A stretch of DNA of 64,000 nucleotides from Phoronis australis (GCA_002633005.1 NMRA01000007.1:1514001-1578000), one strand, 5' to 3'; shown: positions 1-12,202, numbered from the stretch's first letter. Numbers and translations are program-made. Notes: generated from the sequence alone by a model not told the origin.

Positions 1-2
1 TA

Positions 3-140
3 GGGGTAAAGCTCGTAACGCTAGGACTTCACTAAAAAGCAAGAATTCATGAAATTACGTGACATGTTGTGTATTTTCAGTTGAAAACGTGATTTTGGCT
101 AGATTTTTCTATTCCCAAGACAGCTACTGAACTCTACCCT
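3..140 (-). mobile_element. Small MITE, family E, copy 1
   Basis: The reverse complement aligns over most of its length with the element at 46933-47082. Shared blocks include AAAATCACGT, TCACGTAAT, a GTCCTAGC block and a terminal GGTAGAGTTCAGTA-type repeat. The inverted end is clear at 126-140 and degenerate at 3-28. It has no coding capacity. Target-site duplication was not resolved. It is most likely a non-autonomous DNA transposon; the superfamily cannot be told from the sequence. Confidence 0.6.
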
Positions 141-2034
141 AGTCTTTGTCCAGGGCCGCAAGGGTGAGAATCTCACCGAGCACGCTAGTCTGAAGACTTC
201 GAGACGTATGGTCAAGTATTGCAAGCGAAGCACACGATCACACTAGCTTCTTTAGCGAGATTCTTGCATCTGTGATGATTATCAAAGATAGAGAATTTGT
301 AAGGGTAGTGAAGCGTGGTTACGTGGTTGTATATTAGTTTTTGATATGTGTTATAGTACAGGCACTTACACAACACTAAGGCAGGGATGCAGTGCCCCTG
401 TAGCAAATGCGTGTGCGGCACTGCGCCAGCGCGCCGTTCTGAGTGCTGGGCCTTACACCGCTTAACACATTACACGAATGAGCACTACCAAGAAGACACT
501 GAAAAACGAAAGACGTTTGAACTGCAAACAGATTTTTAATGAAAAATTTTCGTTTCAACCCAAAAATTGCGTTGTCAGAAGCACGTCTGAATGTTAGTCA
601 GTGGTGGCTCATTCCTTGCTAACTGTCCCATTCAAAATTATTAAGCAAGCCCAGAACGGCTGCACCAAGATTTCAATCATTCGCCGGGATGCAGGTAAGT
701 GGCAGCAAAACTTATTGTCCGGCGATAGTTGGGCATTTGCAAAGGCCAGGACGTTTTAAAATAAAAACGTTTCGTAAACACGCAAGTTGATGTCAGGCGT
801 GCATGTTCAATGTCACAGTCGGGAGTCGAACAGCACGGCCTATTTAAACCAGAGCACATGTTACGCTACAACGAAAAGTTGCAGCCTTCGGTGTATTTCC
901 TATTTGTATTTTCATCAGAAATTTTCGTTAGGCGGAACTCGGTGATTCTTTTCATAGCTAAAGCGCCAAACACAAGCTAAACGCAAGACAATCGAGTAAC
1001 GGTCGTGACATCGTCAAGACAAGGTAAAAATTACAAACCCGTTATACCGATTCTCGGACTCGAGCCTTATACAGTAGTAATCATCCGTTGAACGCTTTAG
1101 TGACACGGGAGTTGCGTCGATCCCAAATTACCGTATCTAAAATTTTCCTTGTCCGAAAGTCGCGGGACAAAATTCTGATGTATATGACAATGTCCGAAAT
1201 TCGAGGATCTTTGAAAAACAGTTTTTGGACCTTGTACGAATTTCGTGGACTATGAAAAACTCATTTCGTAAATATTTATTCTTGGTCGAAAATGGCGGGC
1301 TGTCCGAAAATCACGCGACTTTACCGTACTCAATATCCTCATGATGAATCAAGTCTACGGGAATTAAGATGAGTTTGGCGATGTACTGCGCTACTGTTTT
1401 GGTCGACATTAACCTTTTCACCGCGCGATACACCAAAAAGTATTTCAAGTGACGCCACATGAATCAGACAAGAACAAGCGCAAGACAAGCGCGTGTCATG
1501 GTGCGTAACTTTTGCATAAAATAGCATAGATGGAAGCGTTAAAATTTGTGTCCCTTGGACTTTTTTATCGTCAGTAGGCGTCATTTCACGTAACCGTTCC
1601 TCAAAATGGCACCCGGTGGGAGGAGCTTGAGCAAACCACGACAGATTTTCATGCATATGTTCAAACTATGTTGACTAAATTGTTTCCTTAGTATGTGTTA
1701 ATTACAACTCCATGTGTATATATATTGGCATGTTTCATAATATTTTATTTGCTGTATTTTGTTACGGAGGTGTTATTGCCAACAGCATTACAGGGAGGCG
1801 CAGCCTCGGCTAAATCGAGATGCCTTTTTATAGTAGACCCGTTTTTCTGTGAGGAAATTGTTATCCTAGTTACATAAAAATTGTATGGCATAGGACTTTT
1901 TCTAAAAGAACCGAGCGTTTAGTTGTATATATTTTCAAGTCAATGGTTTGATATCTTTTATTCAGACGCCGAGGTCTGGTGGTGATTTCTGCTGAAGCCC
2001 AATAGTGTCATTTTAAAGTGAAGAAAAATATGTT
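141..2034. other. Spacer upstream of GPATCH4; no gene seen
   Basis: Both strands have only short ORFs without recognisable domains. The longest, on the minus strand at 1339-1656, has no family resemblance. The only structure seen is the irregular repeat at 1149-1320. Confidence 0.5.
1149..1320 (+). repeat. Irregular short repeat around TGTCCGAAA
   Basis: Five variants of a motif close to TGTCCGAAATTCGCGGAC begin near 1150, 1191, 1233, 1283 and 1301. Spacing is irregular (about 41, 42, 50 and 18 bp). It is probably a decayed minisatellite or foldback remnant. Confidence 0.4.
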
Positions 2035-2188
2035 ATTATCTTGCGGCCGTCACACTATATCTGGCGGTCGCCATTCTAAGTATCCTTAAAACAGAAGGGA
2101 CACTACAGAAGTCGTTCAATAAAGTAATTATCTGGCGGCCGCCAGATAATAAATGACGCACACCAGATAATTTTCTGGCGGTCACCAG
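2035..2188. promoter_or_regulatory. Cluster of palindromic CTGGCGGYCRCCAG sites
   Basis: Four related sites lie in 154 bp: 2036-2055 (ATTATCTTGCGGCCGTCAC), 2061-2073, a perfect 24-bp palindrome at 2127-2150 centred on GGCC and flanked by ATTATC/GATAAT, and 2175-2188 (CTGGCGGTCACCAG). Half-sites CCAGATAA and CCAGGTAA lie between them. The cluster ends about 150 bp before the GPATCH4 start codon, so it may be promoter elements. A decayed foldback repeat is the alternative. Confidence 0.4.
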
Positions 2189-2339
2189 GTAATTTTGAGG
2201 CTGGCTCCAGATATTGAAATATTTTTATTCACTTCAAAATGGTACCAATGGGGTTTTGTAGATTTCTAACACTAGATGTCGCGCGTGTCCATTGAAACCT
2301 TTCTTAACCACAGGCTTATTATTCTCATTTCCATCAATC

Positions 2340-5300
2340 ATGCCGAAAAAAGCGTGGAGTTCGGAGTTTGCTCAAAAACAACTCGAAAAACAGGGATGGA
2401 CGGAGGGTAATCTGATTATTTGTGGATATTATGCGCTATGGAAACTAGTAGTGGTTAGTCCAGAATGATACTTGACTGGAAAATAATCATTCGCTGGACT
2501 TAAGACTATGTCTACAGTCGAATTTACGTGCACCATTTCGCTCAGGGTCTGAACTCATTCCACACTCCACAGGGCCCACAGGGGTAGCAGTATTTTTTTT
2601 AGAATACTAGTATCCAGTCTGTTTACACAACTGGTAACTCTACCAAGGGTGATGACACCATCTGTATGCCAGGTCAAAGACAATGTAAACTGTGTTGTTT
2701 TGGTAATGGATATGTAGTCGTATCTTTGGGAAATGTGAGTCGATTTTGACCAAAAACATACTGTTGTGAAAAACATATAATTCGTAATTAACATTCAAAA
2801 TTAAATGAGAAAAATGCAATAGTTGAAATAACCTAATGCTCAGGCACATTCCACTCACAGACAGCCAGACGGCTTATCACTGTGGTAAATCAAATGCGAA
2901 GCTGTTAAGGTAAACAAACTGCTGCGCACTTGTTAAGTGGCCATCCGCAGAAACCTACTACAACTTACGGACAGACGGACGCTGGACTTCAGACACTGAG
3001 CGTAATGACAAAGTGATTACCGTATCTAGCTGGCCCAGTACTCCCCGCAGTAGAGACGGTGGAGCTCCTATAGGGGCTTCTAAAATTATTTTTCCCACAG
3101 CGGGATGGGGAAAGCTCCTCCCAATCCGCCCCTCCCCCCTTCAGCGCTGCACGCTTCATAGTTAGGTTTCGCGCGACTAGTCATTTCTCATGAATTTGTA
3201 CCTCACTTTTCAAATCCTAGATGAGTCCCAAGCTGCCATACACCACAAGCTAATATGCTTCGCTCTGATTAAACCATTAACATCTTGTTGCTATAAGTAC
3301 CTTAATGTTGCGAATAGAAGGACAGCTTTATAAGGAGGCTATTGTCATTGATGTTGTTAGCTCTTCCCAGCTTGAACATTTTGCTTGGAGGGGGGGGTCT
3401 GAACTCGGTCCACTAGGGTAGGTTGTTTACTCAACCACTAAGACCTAGCATGAAAACATATGTATGCCAGGTCACAGACAGTGGTGTTCTTCAATGGATT
3501 ATTCTAAAGTGTGCTGAGAGTGTCTGGCACATCTGCACTGCTAGCTTTGTTTCTTGGTAGTGATACGCGGTGTGTAACAATTTTATTTATTCCACTATCA
3601 GGGGTCTCATAACAAAAAATCCAAGTATTGAAGGACTCCTTTACTTCTTTATTCGGGGAGTTGAAGTTGTGCATGCTCAGTAATGGTTAAGATTTTCTGG
3701 AAAGCAGCAAAGTCTTGTGACAATTCAAAAAATCACTCTAAAGCCCAAGAAATGTAATAACATACTTCCTTCAGTTGCCGTCATCTGGCCATTTTTACAC
3801 TGCTTGTGCCAGGGGCATGACATTGTGTCCCCTAGTGCGAACAGTGTAAAAATGGCCAGTTTCTGATTTGGGCAGCTACTCAAAACTACTAACACAGTTC
3901 AACTGCTCCTAGTATTTTGATATGAATTATATGTATATACGCGTGAAGGAAGAACAGTTGATTTAAAAATAAGCGAAAATGAAATTAGTAAACTAATGTC
4001 TATCTATGGTACTCAAAACTGATGCACAGCAGCATTTTAATGCCAAATTTCAAGAAGTCATAATTACGAGAAAACAGTCTTGAATTATGAGAAAAAGTCA
4101 TAATTACAAGAAACAAGTTGTAATTACAAAAAAGTTGTAATTGCAAGAAAAAAGTTGTAGTTACGAGAAAAAAGTCGTTGTTACGAGAAAAAAGTCGCAA
4201 TTAGCCAAGACAAAAGGTGTAATTACGCGAAAAAAGCTGTGATTACGAGAAAAGTCGTTATTACAAGAAAACAATCAATTTATTTGGTGTTTGGCACTAA
4301 AGTGCTGCCGTAGATGTATGATATTGCTCCAAAAATTAAGTTTCACAATAACAGACTTTTCACCCTCACAACAGAAAGAGTGTACTCCTTAATGCCAATG
4401 ATTTTGTGTCAGGTGTTGTTATCCTTATTGTGTGGCATGTCACAAACAGTCTCTGACATTGATTTCATTTAGGAGTTAAATTAATACTTTTGAAGCCGCA
4501 GTTCTCGCTTTTCTGAGCTCAGCCATGAAAGATGTTATAGTGGAGACAGTGGTAATTTGAAAATCATTTTGGTGGTTGCTTATGCTTGAATGAAGGAGAT
4601 GTTCAAAGTTCAGTAGGTGGCGCTAGTGATGCAGCAATCCTACCTTTATATATTGAGGTTTACATTCGGGTAGTGCCATTTGACTCCTATTTGACAAATG
4701 TCTTTGTGTACGATATTGCTCCAAAAATTAAATTTCACAATAAAAGACTTTTCACCCTGACAACAGAAAGAGTGAACTCCTTAATGCCAAAGATTTTGTG
4801 TCACTTATTGTGTAATAAACAATGTGATGTTTTTTATTTCAGGTGCTGGACTGGGAAGGACAGAGTCTGGTATCAAGGAAGCTCTTAAAGTTCAAATTAA
4901 GAATGACAAAACTGGGGTAAAAACAATGGCTCTTGCTTTGCCATGAAATATGAACTGTTACATCTTTTTGTTCATGGAATACTTGTTAATAGTCCTCTGT
5001 AAATGTGTTCTGGACAACATTGGGTCACAGAACCTCCTGATTTTTTCCACAATTTAACTGTGTTGTAACAAAATCATCTCCTTTTCCCTGATATTGGTGC
5101 ATTTCCGTTTGACTCTTTCAGCATTGCTAAAGAATACTTCGGTACTAATCTGTTGATCAACAATTTTGTAGTACATCTGTCTCGTGATTACATTGGTATT
5201 TGTGTTGTTCCTTTCAGATAGGTCACGACCCGGGGGCAGAGTTCACCTACCATTGGTGGGACCATGTGTTTAACAAGGCCGCCAACAGCATCAGTATTGA

Positions 5301-8300
5301 AAACACTGAGGTAGTCTCCTGTAACATATGAATTTTTTATTTATTGGTGTTGTGTTTTATACAAGCGCAGCTGTTTTAGCTACTGTTTTAGGACAAGGCT
5401 TATAAACTCCTGGATTTTATGTAAATAAAGAGCAATGTAGCTGTCTGTTTGTTAACTTTTAGTTGCCTTTAAATTGACACAGGTCCTTGGTGTACTGTTC
5501 ACGACTCACGTTCAAATATGATTTTAAAGAATTCAACATTGATCACTGTCACACCTGTGGTGCTTTTTATTAAAGTTTCATCATCAGTTTTTGGGCTTGT
5601 TGTTGGATGGGAAGGACTTCTTGAAGTAATTAGCATTGACCAGATCAATAAAACAATTCATCAATTTTTGCCCTTAAAATACTCTGCTTTTTAAGTCGTG
5701 GGTAAGGCGTTATGCTGAAACTGCGGAGCAACCGGGGTCCAATTCGGCGCTGCAACTCCTTTCAGAAAAATTACTTTGCTTACTGAATGGCATGTACAAT
5801 AATAAATTATTTGTCAACAGGATCCTAACAAATTAAACATTCTATCCACATGCCATTCATACAAGTCGCTAGTTATCAGAGGCGGATCTACAGGGGGGGG
5901 TTCAGGGGTTCAAACCCCCCTCGGGACAGGATAAAAAATCACCAGAAAAACGAAATTAGCTACTAAAAACTACAAAAAATCTTTCACCGGAGGAGGGAAA
6001 CCATCTCGCAACCTTTCTTCCCCTGGCCTCGGACTCGGCGCTACGCGCCTCGGATTTGCTCGAATCCTAAACCCCCCTTACTGAAAACGTAGATCTGCAA
6101 TTGGTTATGTAATACAAGACAGTGTATTTTGTTTTCAAGTCCATTTATTGATGGGGAACGTGACCACTTGCTTCTAAATTTTATGTAATTGCAAGTTTTG
6201 ATGATTTCATATAATGGCCATTTTGGTGTTTCTAAGAGCTTTACATTTTGTTCCAGGATGGTGTTACTGTCAACAAAAAAAATAAAACTGACAAAAAGAG
6301 GACAGATGCTGAAAAAAAGAAGCTTTTGTATGGAAATTTTGTGAAGGTAGCGTATGCGTTGTTTTTATGAAATGCATATTGTATCTTTATCGAAGTTATA
6401 TCGAGTGCTGCTATGGAGGGTCAAAAATGGCCTACTTTAAAATAAGACAAAACCAGAATGAATCGGTTTATGAAGCCAAAACAACACCTGTGAGCTTCAT
6501 TTCGACCTCAGTATAATCACAGACAGCAAGTAGTGTTAACCTATCTTATTTCACAACTCGATTTTTCGTAACACGTCAGCCAAAATGTTGGACACTATCC
6601 ATTAAGTAAAATGAGATTTCCAAGGTGGTAGTTGTGTTACTGAAGAGTGATCAGTACAGCTTTAATTACAGAATGTTGCCCAGAATGGAATTATAGCTAT
6701 CCCACAGGAATGTGGCATGTCACAAACAGTCTTTGACATTGATTTCATTTAGGAGTTAGATTAATACTTTTGAAGCTGCAGTTCTCGCTTTTCTGAGCTC
6801 AGCCATGAAAGATGTTATAGTGGAGACAGTGGTAATTTGAAAATCATTTTGGTGGTTGCTTATGCTTGAATGAAGGAGATGTTCAAAGTTCAGTAGGTGG
6901 CGCTAGTGATGCAGCAAACCTACCTTTATATATTGAGGTTTACATTCGGGTAGTGCCATTTGACTCCTATTTGACAAATGTCTTTGTGTACTTAGAAAGC
7001 TTTCTGGGGCCCTTTTACATGATTACTAGAAGCCATTTCTTCATTAGCTCATCCTTGTGAATATCGAGCGTCAAGAGTGAATGATTGAATTTTCAAAATG
7101 TTTATTGTATTAGAGAGAATTCTCTATTTATCACAGTGGTGGATATAGGATGTTGTAAGAGGCCAACCAAAATTTTGAATCCTAAAGACAACACGATGAC
7201 AGGATTTTTTGTTTTCTGTCCTATCGGTGTCCACTAAGCAATCTGGAGCTTTAATTTCTTTAGTTCTGTCACCTCTTTCCATCCTCTAGGGAGCCACGCT
7301 CACTAACGACGGTAATCTTGTAGCTGAACCAAAGGTAGACAGTGAACACAGTGACTCAGATGATGAGAACCATGGCGCTTCGCTGGCTAAGTGAGCTTGT
7401 TGGCTAACATTTAATTTGTTATTAAAGTAATAGAGATAACATCGACTTTTTACGTTACTTGATTGCCTCAAATTGGCTTTTTCTTTGCTGGCTCAGGGCC
7501 CTCAATGTCTTGATTTTGGGACTAAATGTTTGCACCAATCCGCTATGGAAAATGTTTTAAAATCACACACCAAAAATTTCCCTCTATCGATTATAAAATT
7601 CCCCCAGGGTTAGAATCATTTATGCAAAATGTTTATTTTGACTACTTGAGACGTTGCCGATGAGAGGTGGTGATCAGGGGTTGGGAATTTTTCCCTTAAC
7701 CAAAGAACTCCCCTCAGAGGGTACAGGCATCTTTTCCATTTAATGAGTGACCATATGCTTATACCTTAGTAGCAGGTGACCTATTGCCAAGTAAGTGATG
7801 TCACCTGCTAGTTGGTAGGCTTGTTATTATCGAAGGACACATGGCCAACAGAGGAGGCGCTACAGCCGGTGGTCTATTCCTGTTATCTTTTAAACATTGA
7901 TGTGTTGTATGTCTATTAATGTGGCACTTTTGTCCACAGCAGAGAGATAGCTATGCACTGAGCTGTCTGCCTCAAGTGTACTGTAGCTCAACTCATAGCT
8001 TGACTGCCAAAGGCAATCAGCCAAGCTCTTAGCTAAGCTCTCGCGAATGCTGCGAGGATTTACACTTGCCATGTAAAAGTAATCGAGGCACGTAGCTCTC
8101 TGTTTGCGGTGGCCATTACATGTCAGTTCTTTCCGCAGTGAAAAGTTGAAATTTTTGATTGTGTATTGTACTGGGTTGCAGTGTTACTCATTTTATTTTT
8201 GGAGACTTGGATCGTTTATAACCATAATTACCCATTGCAAAATGCTCATGGTAAGTCGTGCGACCAGCAGTGAATGTGTACATGACAATTGGCTACTAAA

Positions 8301-10040
8301 CAAGTATCTTGTTTGACCATTCTTTTTTGTTTAAAGTGGTTGTAAAACTGCCCTCCATCACTTTTGGTACAGTTTTACCGTTATGAAGTTGTAGGTGATA
8401 CCATGGCTTGGAAAGAGCTGACAGTTCGTGATTGGTTAATACCAGGCTCTAAAAGTTGGCTTGTCACAGTGAGTCAACTTGATTAAAAGCCTATAAACCA
8501 CATATCACCTACTGAGTTGGTATCAGTTTTATAACAGTCAGTGGTCGAAGTCAGTTGTTCGCTTCTTTAACAGAACACTGATTTATTGTCAAATGTTTTT
8601 GTTGGGAACAGGTGATCGCTAAAATTGCTCCTTTTGTAGGTTCAGTGACAAGGAGCTAATGAACCAGTGTGGTGGACGAACTGCTCACAAGTAAGTAGCG
8701 TGTCAGGAACCAACAACCGATTTAAGAGGCCTACTTTTCCAAGAAAACTAATTATTTATTGATGTTTTATTGAAAATGTACTTGCCTTCAAGTGGAAAAA
8801 TGACCTCAACAGAATCTGAGTCATCAGATTTTGTTCTTGTTAAAAATTTTGAAATTGACCCTTAGTTTTGAATTGTGGTAATGTAAGTGTTCAGTATCGT
8901 CTTAGTAATCATTTCCTAGGTTAAGTAAACCCACTTCTATCAAAACATTAGATTTAGGCCACGGTCTTATTTTGTTCTTTACTTAGACCAGAACTGATTT
9001 CTGAACTCAAGAAGAACTGACATATATCATTGATTGCTTTAGACCATGCCTTGCCAGGGGGGTTATTTGTTGCCATAGAAACCATTTGGTCACCGGGGGA
9101 ATTACAACTGTTTTATTATAACCAATTTGAAGAAAAGATAAGAATGTGATAATGGTGCTTTGAAAAAGCGAATACACCTGGGAAGAAAGTTGTTGTGGCT
9201 TATAGTGGCTTTAACCTATAAAGCATTTCTTTGTGTAGGGGTGCGCGGCATGGTCTTGGGTTGAGTGCAAAATTGAGAAGGATTCAAGAGCATGAACATG
9301 GAGTTGGGTATAGCGAGGGCGGTGCACAACTTAAGGAAGACGAGACTAAGAAGAAAAGGTCTAAGAAGGGAAAGGGTGTTGTGCAAACCGCGGCACAAAA
9401 TGGAGGAATGGAGGAGGTGAATGATGGGAAGTGTGCTGGTGAAAGTGAGAATATTGCTTCTGAAGAGAAACGAGAATGCAGAGATTCCAAATATTTGGAC
9501 TGTGATGGGGTACAAGAGGAGAAAATGGAGTGCAGTAGGTTGGTGGATACTGTTGTTCTGGTGAGTGGTAGGGATGACGTAATTGAGAAGAGGATGAAGA
9601 AGAAGAAAAAGAAGAAGAAGAAAGAGCGACATGATTGTGTTGATGAAGGCATGGATGTAACGTGTAGTGGGTTGTTGAAGGAGAGTGAAGTGGCAGTGGT
9701 AATTAGTGAAAATGGAAAGAAGAGGCGGAAGAAAAGAAAGGCAGATAAAGAGTCTAGTAGTGCTGTGGAGGATAACAACAATGGAGCTCTGGATAGGGAA
9801 GGTGTTGTAAAGAAAAAGAAGAAAAAGCAAAAAGGTTGTGAAAATAATTTATGCACTGTTATAGGAGAAGGTGACAGTGTTATGGAGTTGAAGTGCGCTG
9901 CTGCTGCGGAGAGCCATCAAGGTATTAAGAAGAAAAAGAGGAAGAGCTGTGAAGTTGTGTACAGTAATTCTTGTGATGTCAGTGAGACTGCTGCAAATTC
10001 TGGTGACATAGCTGTGAGGAAAAAGAAGAAACTAACTTAG
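2340..10040 (+). CDS. GPATCH4: G-patch domain protein 4 (nucleolar DHX15 cofactor type)
   Basis: Coding exons are 2340-2406, 4843-4916, 5218-5310, 6257-6346, 7290-7390, 8640-8690 and 9239-10040. All have GT-AG introns and the phases close, giving 425 residues. The ATG at 2340 opens a short lead (MPKKAWSSEFAQ) into the G-patch (about residues 13-57, QGWTEGAGLGR then GIKEALK). The family hallmark GHDPGAEFTYHWWDHVFNK follows, then LLYGNFVK, an acidic serine stretch, and GGRTAHK plus GLSAKLRRIQ. Exon 7 encodes a disordered tail of about 220 residues with repeated lysine clusters, as in vertebrate GPATCH4. G-patch proteins of this type bind and stimulate the DEAH helicase DHX15, and GPATCH4 is nucleolar and linked to ribosome biogenesis; this is family knowledge. 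The lysine clusters would fit nucleolar retention. Identity is near certain, and the exon edges are supported by phase. Confidence 0.95.
4035..4275 (+). repeat. About 18-bp minisatellite in GPATCH4 intron 1
   Basis: Roughly a dozen degenerate units close to AAAAAGTCGTAATTACGAG run head to tail. The last unit runs into repeat A1 at 4321. It lies wholly inside intron 1. Confidence 0.8.
4321..4820 (+). repeat. A-B-A duplication next to GPATCH4 exon 2
   Basis: Repeat A (about 100 bp) occurs at 4321-4420 and 4713-4812, offset 392 bp, with about five differences. Between them lies B (4431-4711), which recurs at 6711-6991. The second A ends about 30 bp before the exon 2 acceptor at 4842/4843, so the branch-point region of that acceptor lies in or next to repeat sequence. 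A and B have short open frames but no recognisable protein and are taken as non-coding. Confidence 0.85.
5877..6102. mobile_element. hAT-like MITE, GGCGGATCTAC ends
   Basis: It begins CAGAGGCGGATCTACAG and ends with the inverted form GTAGATCTGC. Inside are a G-rich run at the left and CCCCCC runs, as in the other 'GGCGGATCC' elements of this window. It lies in GPATCH4 intron 3. No target-site duplication was resolved. The hAT assignment rests on the CAGNGGCGGA-type terminus and is an inference. Confidence 0.5.
6711..6991 (+). repeat. Second copy of repeat B in GPATCH4 intron 4
   Basis: It aligns with 4431-4711 over 281 bp with four differences (about 98.6% identity by eye), in the same orientation, offset 2280 bp. 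Flanks on both sides are unrelated, so the copied unit is sharply bounded. No inverted ends or poly(A) tail is visible. A recent segmental copy or a non-autonomous element are both possible. Confidence 0.9.
7661..7735 (+). repeat. Diverged repeat shared with 27070-27150
   Basis: The motif GGTGGTGATCAG followed by a C-rich block, CTCCCCTC, and GGTACAGGCATC or GGCACAGGTACT is shared with the reverse complement of about 27070-27150. Similarity is patchy and was judged by eye. Confidence 0.3.
8395..8490 (+). repeat. Dispersed repeat family F, short copy
   Basis: Contains the family core of GAGCTGACAGTTCGTGATTG, then ACCAGGCTCTA and GGCTTGTCAC, in the same order and spacing as 46825-46905 and 42010-42055. 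It lies in GPATCH4 intron 5 between 7391 and 8639. Confidence 0.45.
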
Positions 10041-10053
10041 GAAAGTTTATGAG

Positions 10054-10059
10054 AATAAA
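10054..10059 (+). terminator. Polyadenylation signal AATAAA for GPATCH4
   Basis: A canonical AATAAA lies 14 bp after the GPATCH4 stop codon. Use of so close a signal would give a very short 3' UTR. Further A-rich signals downstream could be used instead. Confidence 0.5.
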
Positions 10060-10355
10060 ATTAATTTTACACTGGAATTTTATTTTCTTGCTATTTAATT
10101 AAAGAGGTTGTTTAGTGTCACTGAAATTTAGTTGTTTTTCTCTATAAGGAATGTTTGTATTGATAGAGTTTTTAAACAGCTATTCTGGTGAATTTTAATG
10201 GACATTTTAATCTCTAACCAAGCCAAAACGTTGTGTTAGTGATTAGTGAAATCCAGTCAAAGCGTGATTTTTTGCGTGCCTTGTTATCCTGTCTCAAATG
10301 CATTATTTTTTAAACCTAAAAAGAGTCTCACTACTTCGTTAATAAGGTCTATACT

Positions 10356-10661
10356 CAGTGGAGAATTTAGGGGGGCGGGGCAAGGGGGCCATGGCCCCCC
10401 TAAAATTCTACCATATATCATTTGGGAGTTCAGGTGCGAATTGCTGCCTTGACTAGCACACGCGCGCAACCAGGGGGCTCGGGTGGAATAAACAATGCAT
10501 AGGCTTGAACAAACCGGTATACGTTTTTTTTTTTAAGTCAACAGGTCCAAAAATTCAAGACTGCTGCATCTCCACGCTTTAGGCTGGGCGGGCGCGTTTG
10601 CCGAAATTTTGGTTATTCCTGTGCCCTGCCCCCCTAACTCAAAATCCTGGATCCGCTCCTG
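10356..10661. mobile_element. hAT-like MITE, family A, copy 1
   Basis: The left end is CAGTGGAGAATTTAGG. The right end is CCTGGATCCGCTCCTG, its inverted counterpart. The G-rich left block and the right block CCCTGCCCCCCTAACTCAAA are shared with 11243-11400 and 12203-12338. This copy is longer and has a distinct middle. Confidence 0.6.
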
Positions 10662-11242
10662 ATTTTGTCTGCAGTTATGATTAAAATTGCTGTCAAAATG
10701 CAAGTAATGTTACCATACCAAAACAGTTCTTCTCTATTTACTAGAAAACTACAAAAGAATTTTCTTTTGCTATCTAGCCCAAACACGTTGGACTTCTCTA
10801 GTCAGAAGTGTGGCTAGACAATCTCGACTGGTTGTGTACAGGATCCTCTCGTAGGTGCCAAAGACAGTTTACAGGTTGACATGTACTTTTAGCACTACTG
10901 ATTTTCGTATGGTAATTTTTCACTTATTTAGCACACAATTTGGCCGACAAGTGAAATTCTATTTTGTTAAATTTCTCCTCAAAAGTGGAGATTAAGAATA
11001 TTTTAGTCTATTGCAACCACGGATTCTAGTGTGTAGATGTCATAAAAAACATTTGTCCAAATTCCTATTATTTGCAAACAGGTAATCGGCCTTTATAAAT
11101 GTAAAATTAACATTTTGGCAATTGTTTTTATGTGAAGTTAGTGAAGAATTAGTGGAGGCCTTATTATGGAAAGTTTTGCAAGAAAACAATCTGCAAAGAT
11201 GGTTTCTTTTCTCATGAAGACAATTATTTTGTCATGGGTTCA

Positions 11243-11400
11243 CAGTGACGAATTGGGGGGGGGGGTGCAAAGGGGCCGTTCCTCCCCCTGAAATTCTTCC
11301 AGATTCCGTTAGGCAGGTCGGGGGTGCAAATGTCTGACGGGCAAAATCCTGGCTAATACTCTGCCCTGCCCCCCCAACTCAAAATCCTGGACCTGCCCCT
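11243..11400. mobile_element. hAT-like MITE, family A, copy 2
   Basis: Runs from CAGTGACGAATTGGGG to CCTGGACCTGCCCCTT. It shares with copy 3 the blocks AAATTCTTCCAGATTCC, GGCAAAATCCTGGCTAATA and CTGCCCTGCCCCCC. It includes a run of ten G at about 11256. Confidence 0.6.
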
Positions 11401-12202
11401 TATTTGCTTCATCAGTCACATATCCTAGTTCAGGCACCTACCCAAGCCTAATTTCAATCCTCATTCCCGCCCCCATTTAGATAATTGCTCCTGTCGCTGC
11501 TGATGCTCGCACGCGCTACACCTTTTCGATCTTTTCTACTTATGTTTCGTCAACTAAACAGCATAAAAGTTATACGCCGTATAGCAACAATGACGTCGCA
11601 TTATCACGCGTCATGTTGTTATTGATGAAAAGTGCACCTGACGTCATGCAACAATCAAACTTAACCTGTGGATTAATTTTGTAGCTTTATGCAACTCGGC
11701 CCAGATTCATGGTTACTGTAGTGAATCGTATTCAATACGCTTCAATTAAGAGACTGAATGGAAGCCTGCTGTAGACCTAATAGTTAAATAGCCTCCCCGG
11801 GGTAGACTATTCTGTATGAATTAATCATCTCCTTTTCCCGAAACCCAGCGGATTTTCTAGAATCGTTTCGATAGACTTATGAAAAATGCAGGTGATGGTC
11901 GTATGTGAGAAGAGATACAAGTCGTCTGCAGTCAGTTGTAGAACGTTAATTACTTTCGGTGATATGTAAAAAAACAAAAACAATATTTTATTCAAAAATA
12001 CTTGTATTTCTGGTGTCAAAGGGTGTTTTGGTCGCTGGAGGGTATTTTTAAAACTGTCTGCAGTGTATTACAATATCTAAATCTAAGGGCCGTCCTGTCG
12101 AAGATCGCAAGTTCGGTCGAAGCTACGCCATTATTTCAAAGCATTGCGTTTTTGTTACGAGCGAGCCGTTGCGATTTACATTAAGTTTATTATTGTTTAT
12201 AT

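Noticed and set aside
1339-1656. 105-codon minus-strand frame
   Set aside because: No recognisable family, no neighbouring exon and no transposon landmarks.
4586-4888. Plus-strand frame starting MNEGDVQSSVGGASDAA, repeated at 6866
   Set aside because: It lies in the duplicated non-coding block B and its apparent extension runs into GPATCH4 exon 2 in the wrong frame. Duplication of DNA, not of a gene, explains it.
9216-9856. Two long minus-strand open frames of 204 and 190 codons, rich in Leu, Phe and Ser
   Set aside because: They are the antisense of the lysine/glutamate-rich GPATCH4 exon 7, whose codon bias keeps the other strand open. They have no domain or splice context.
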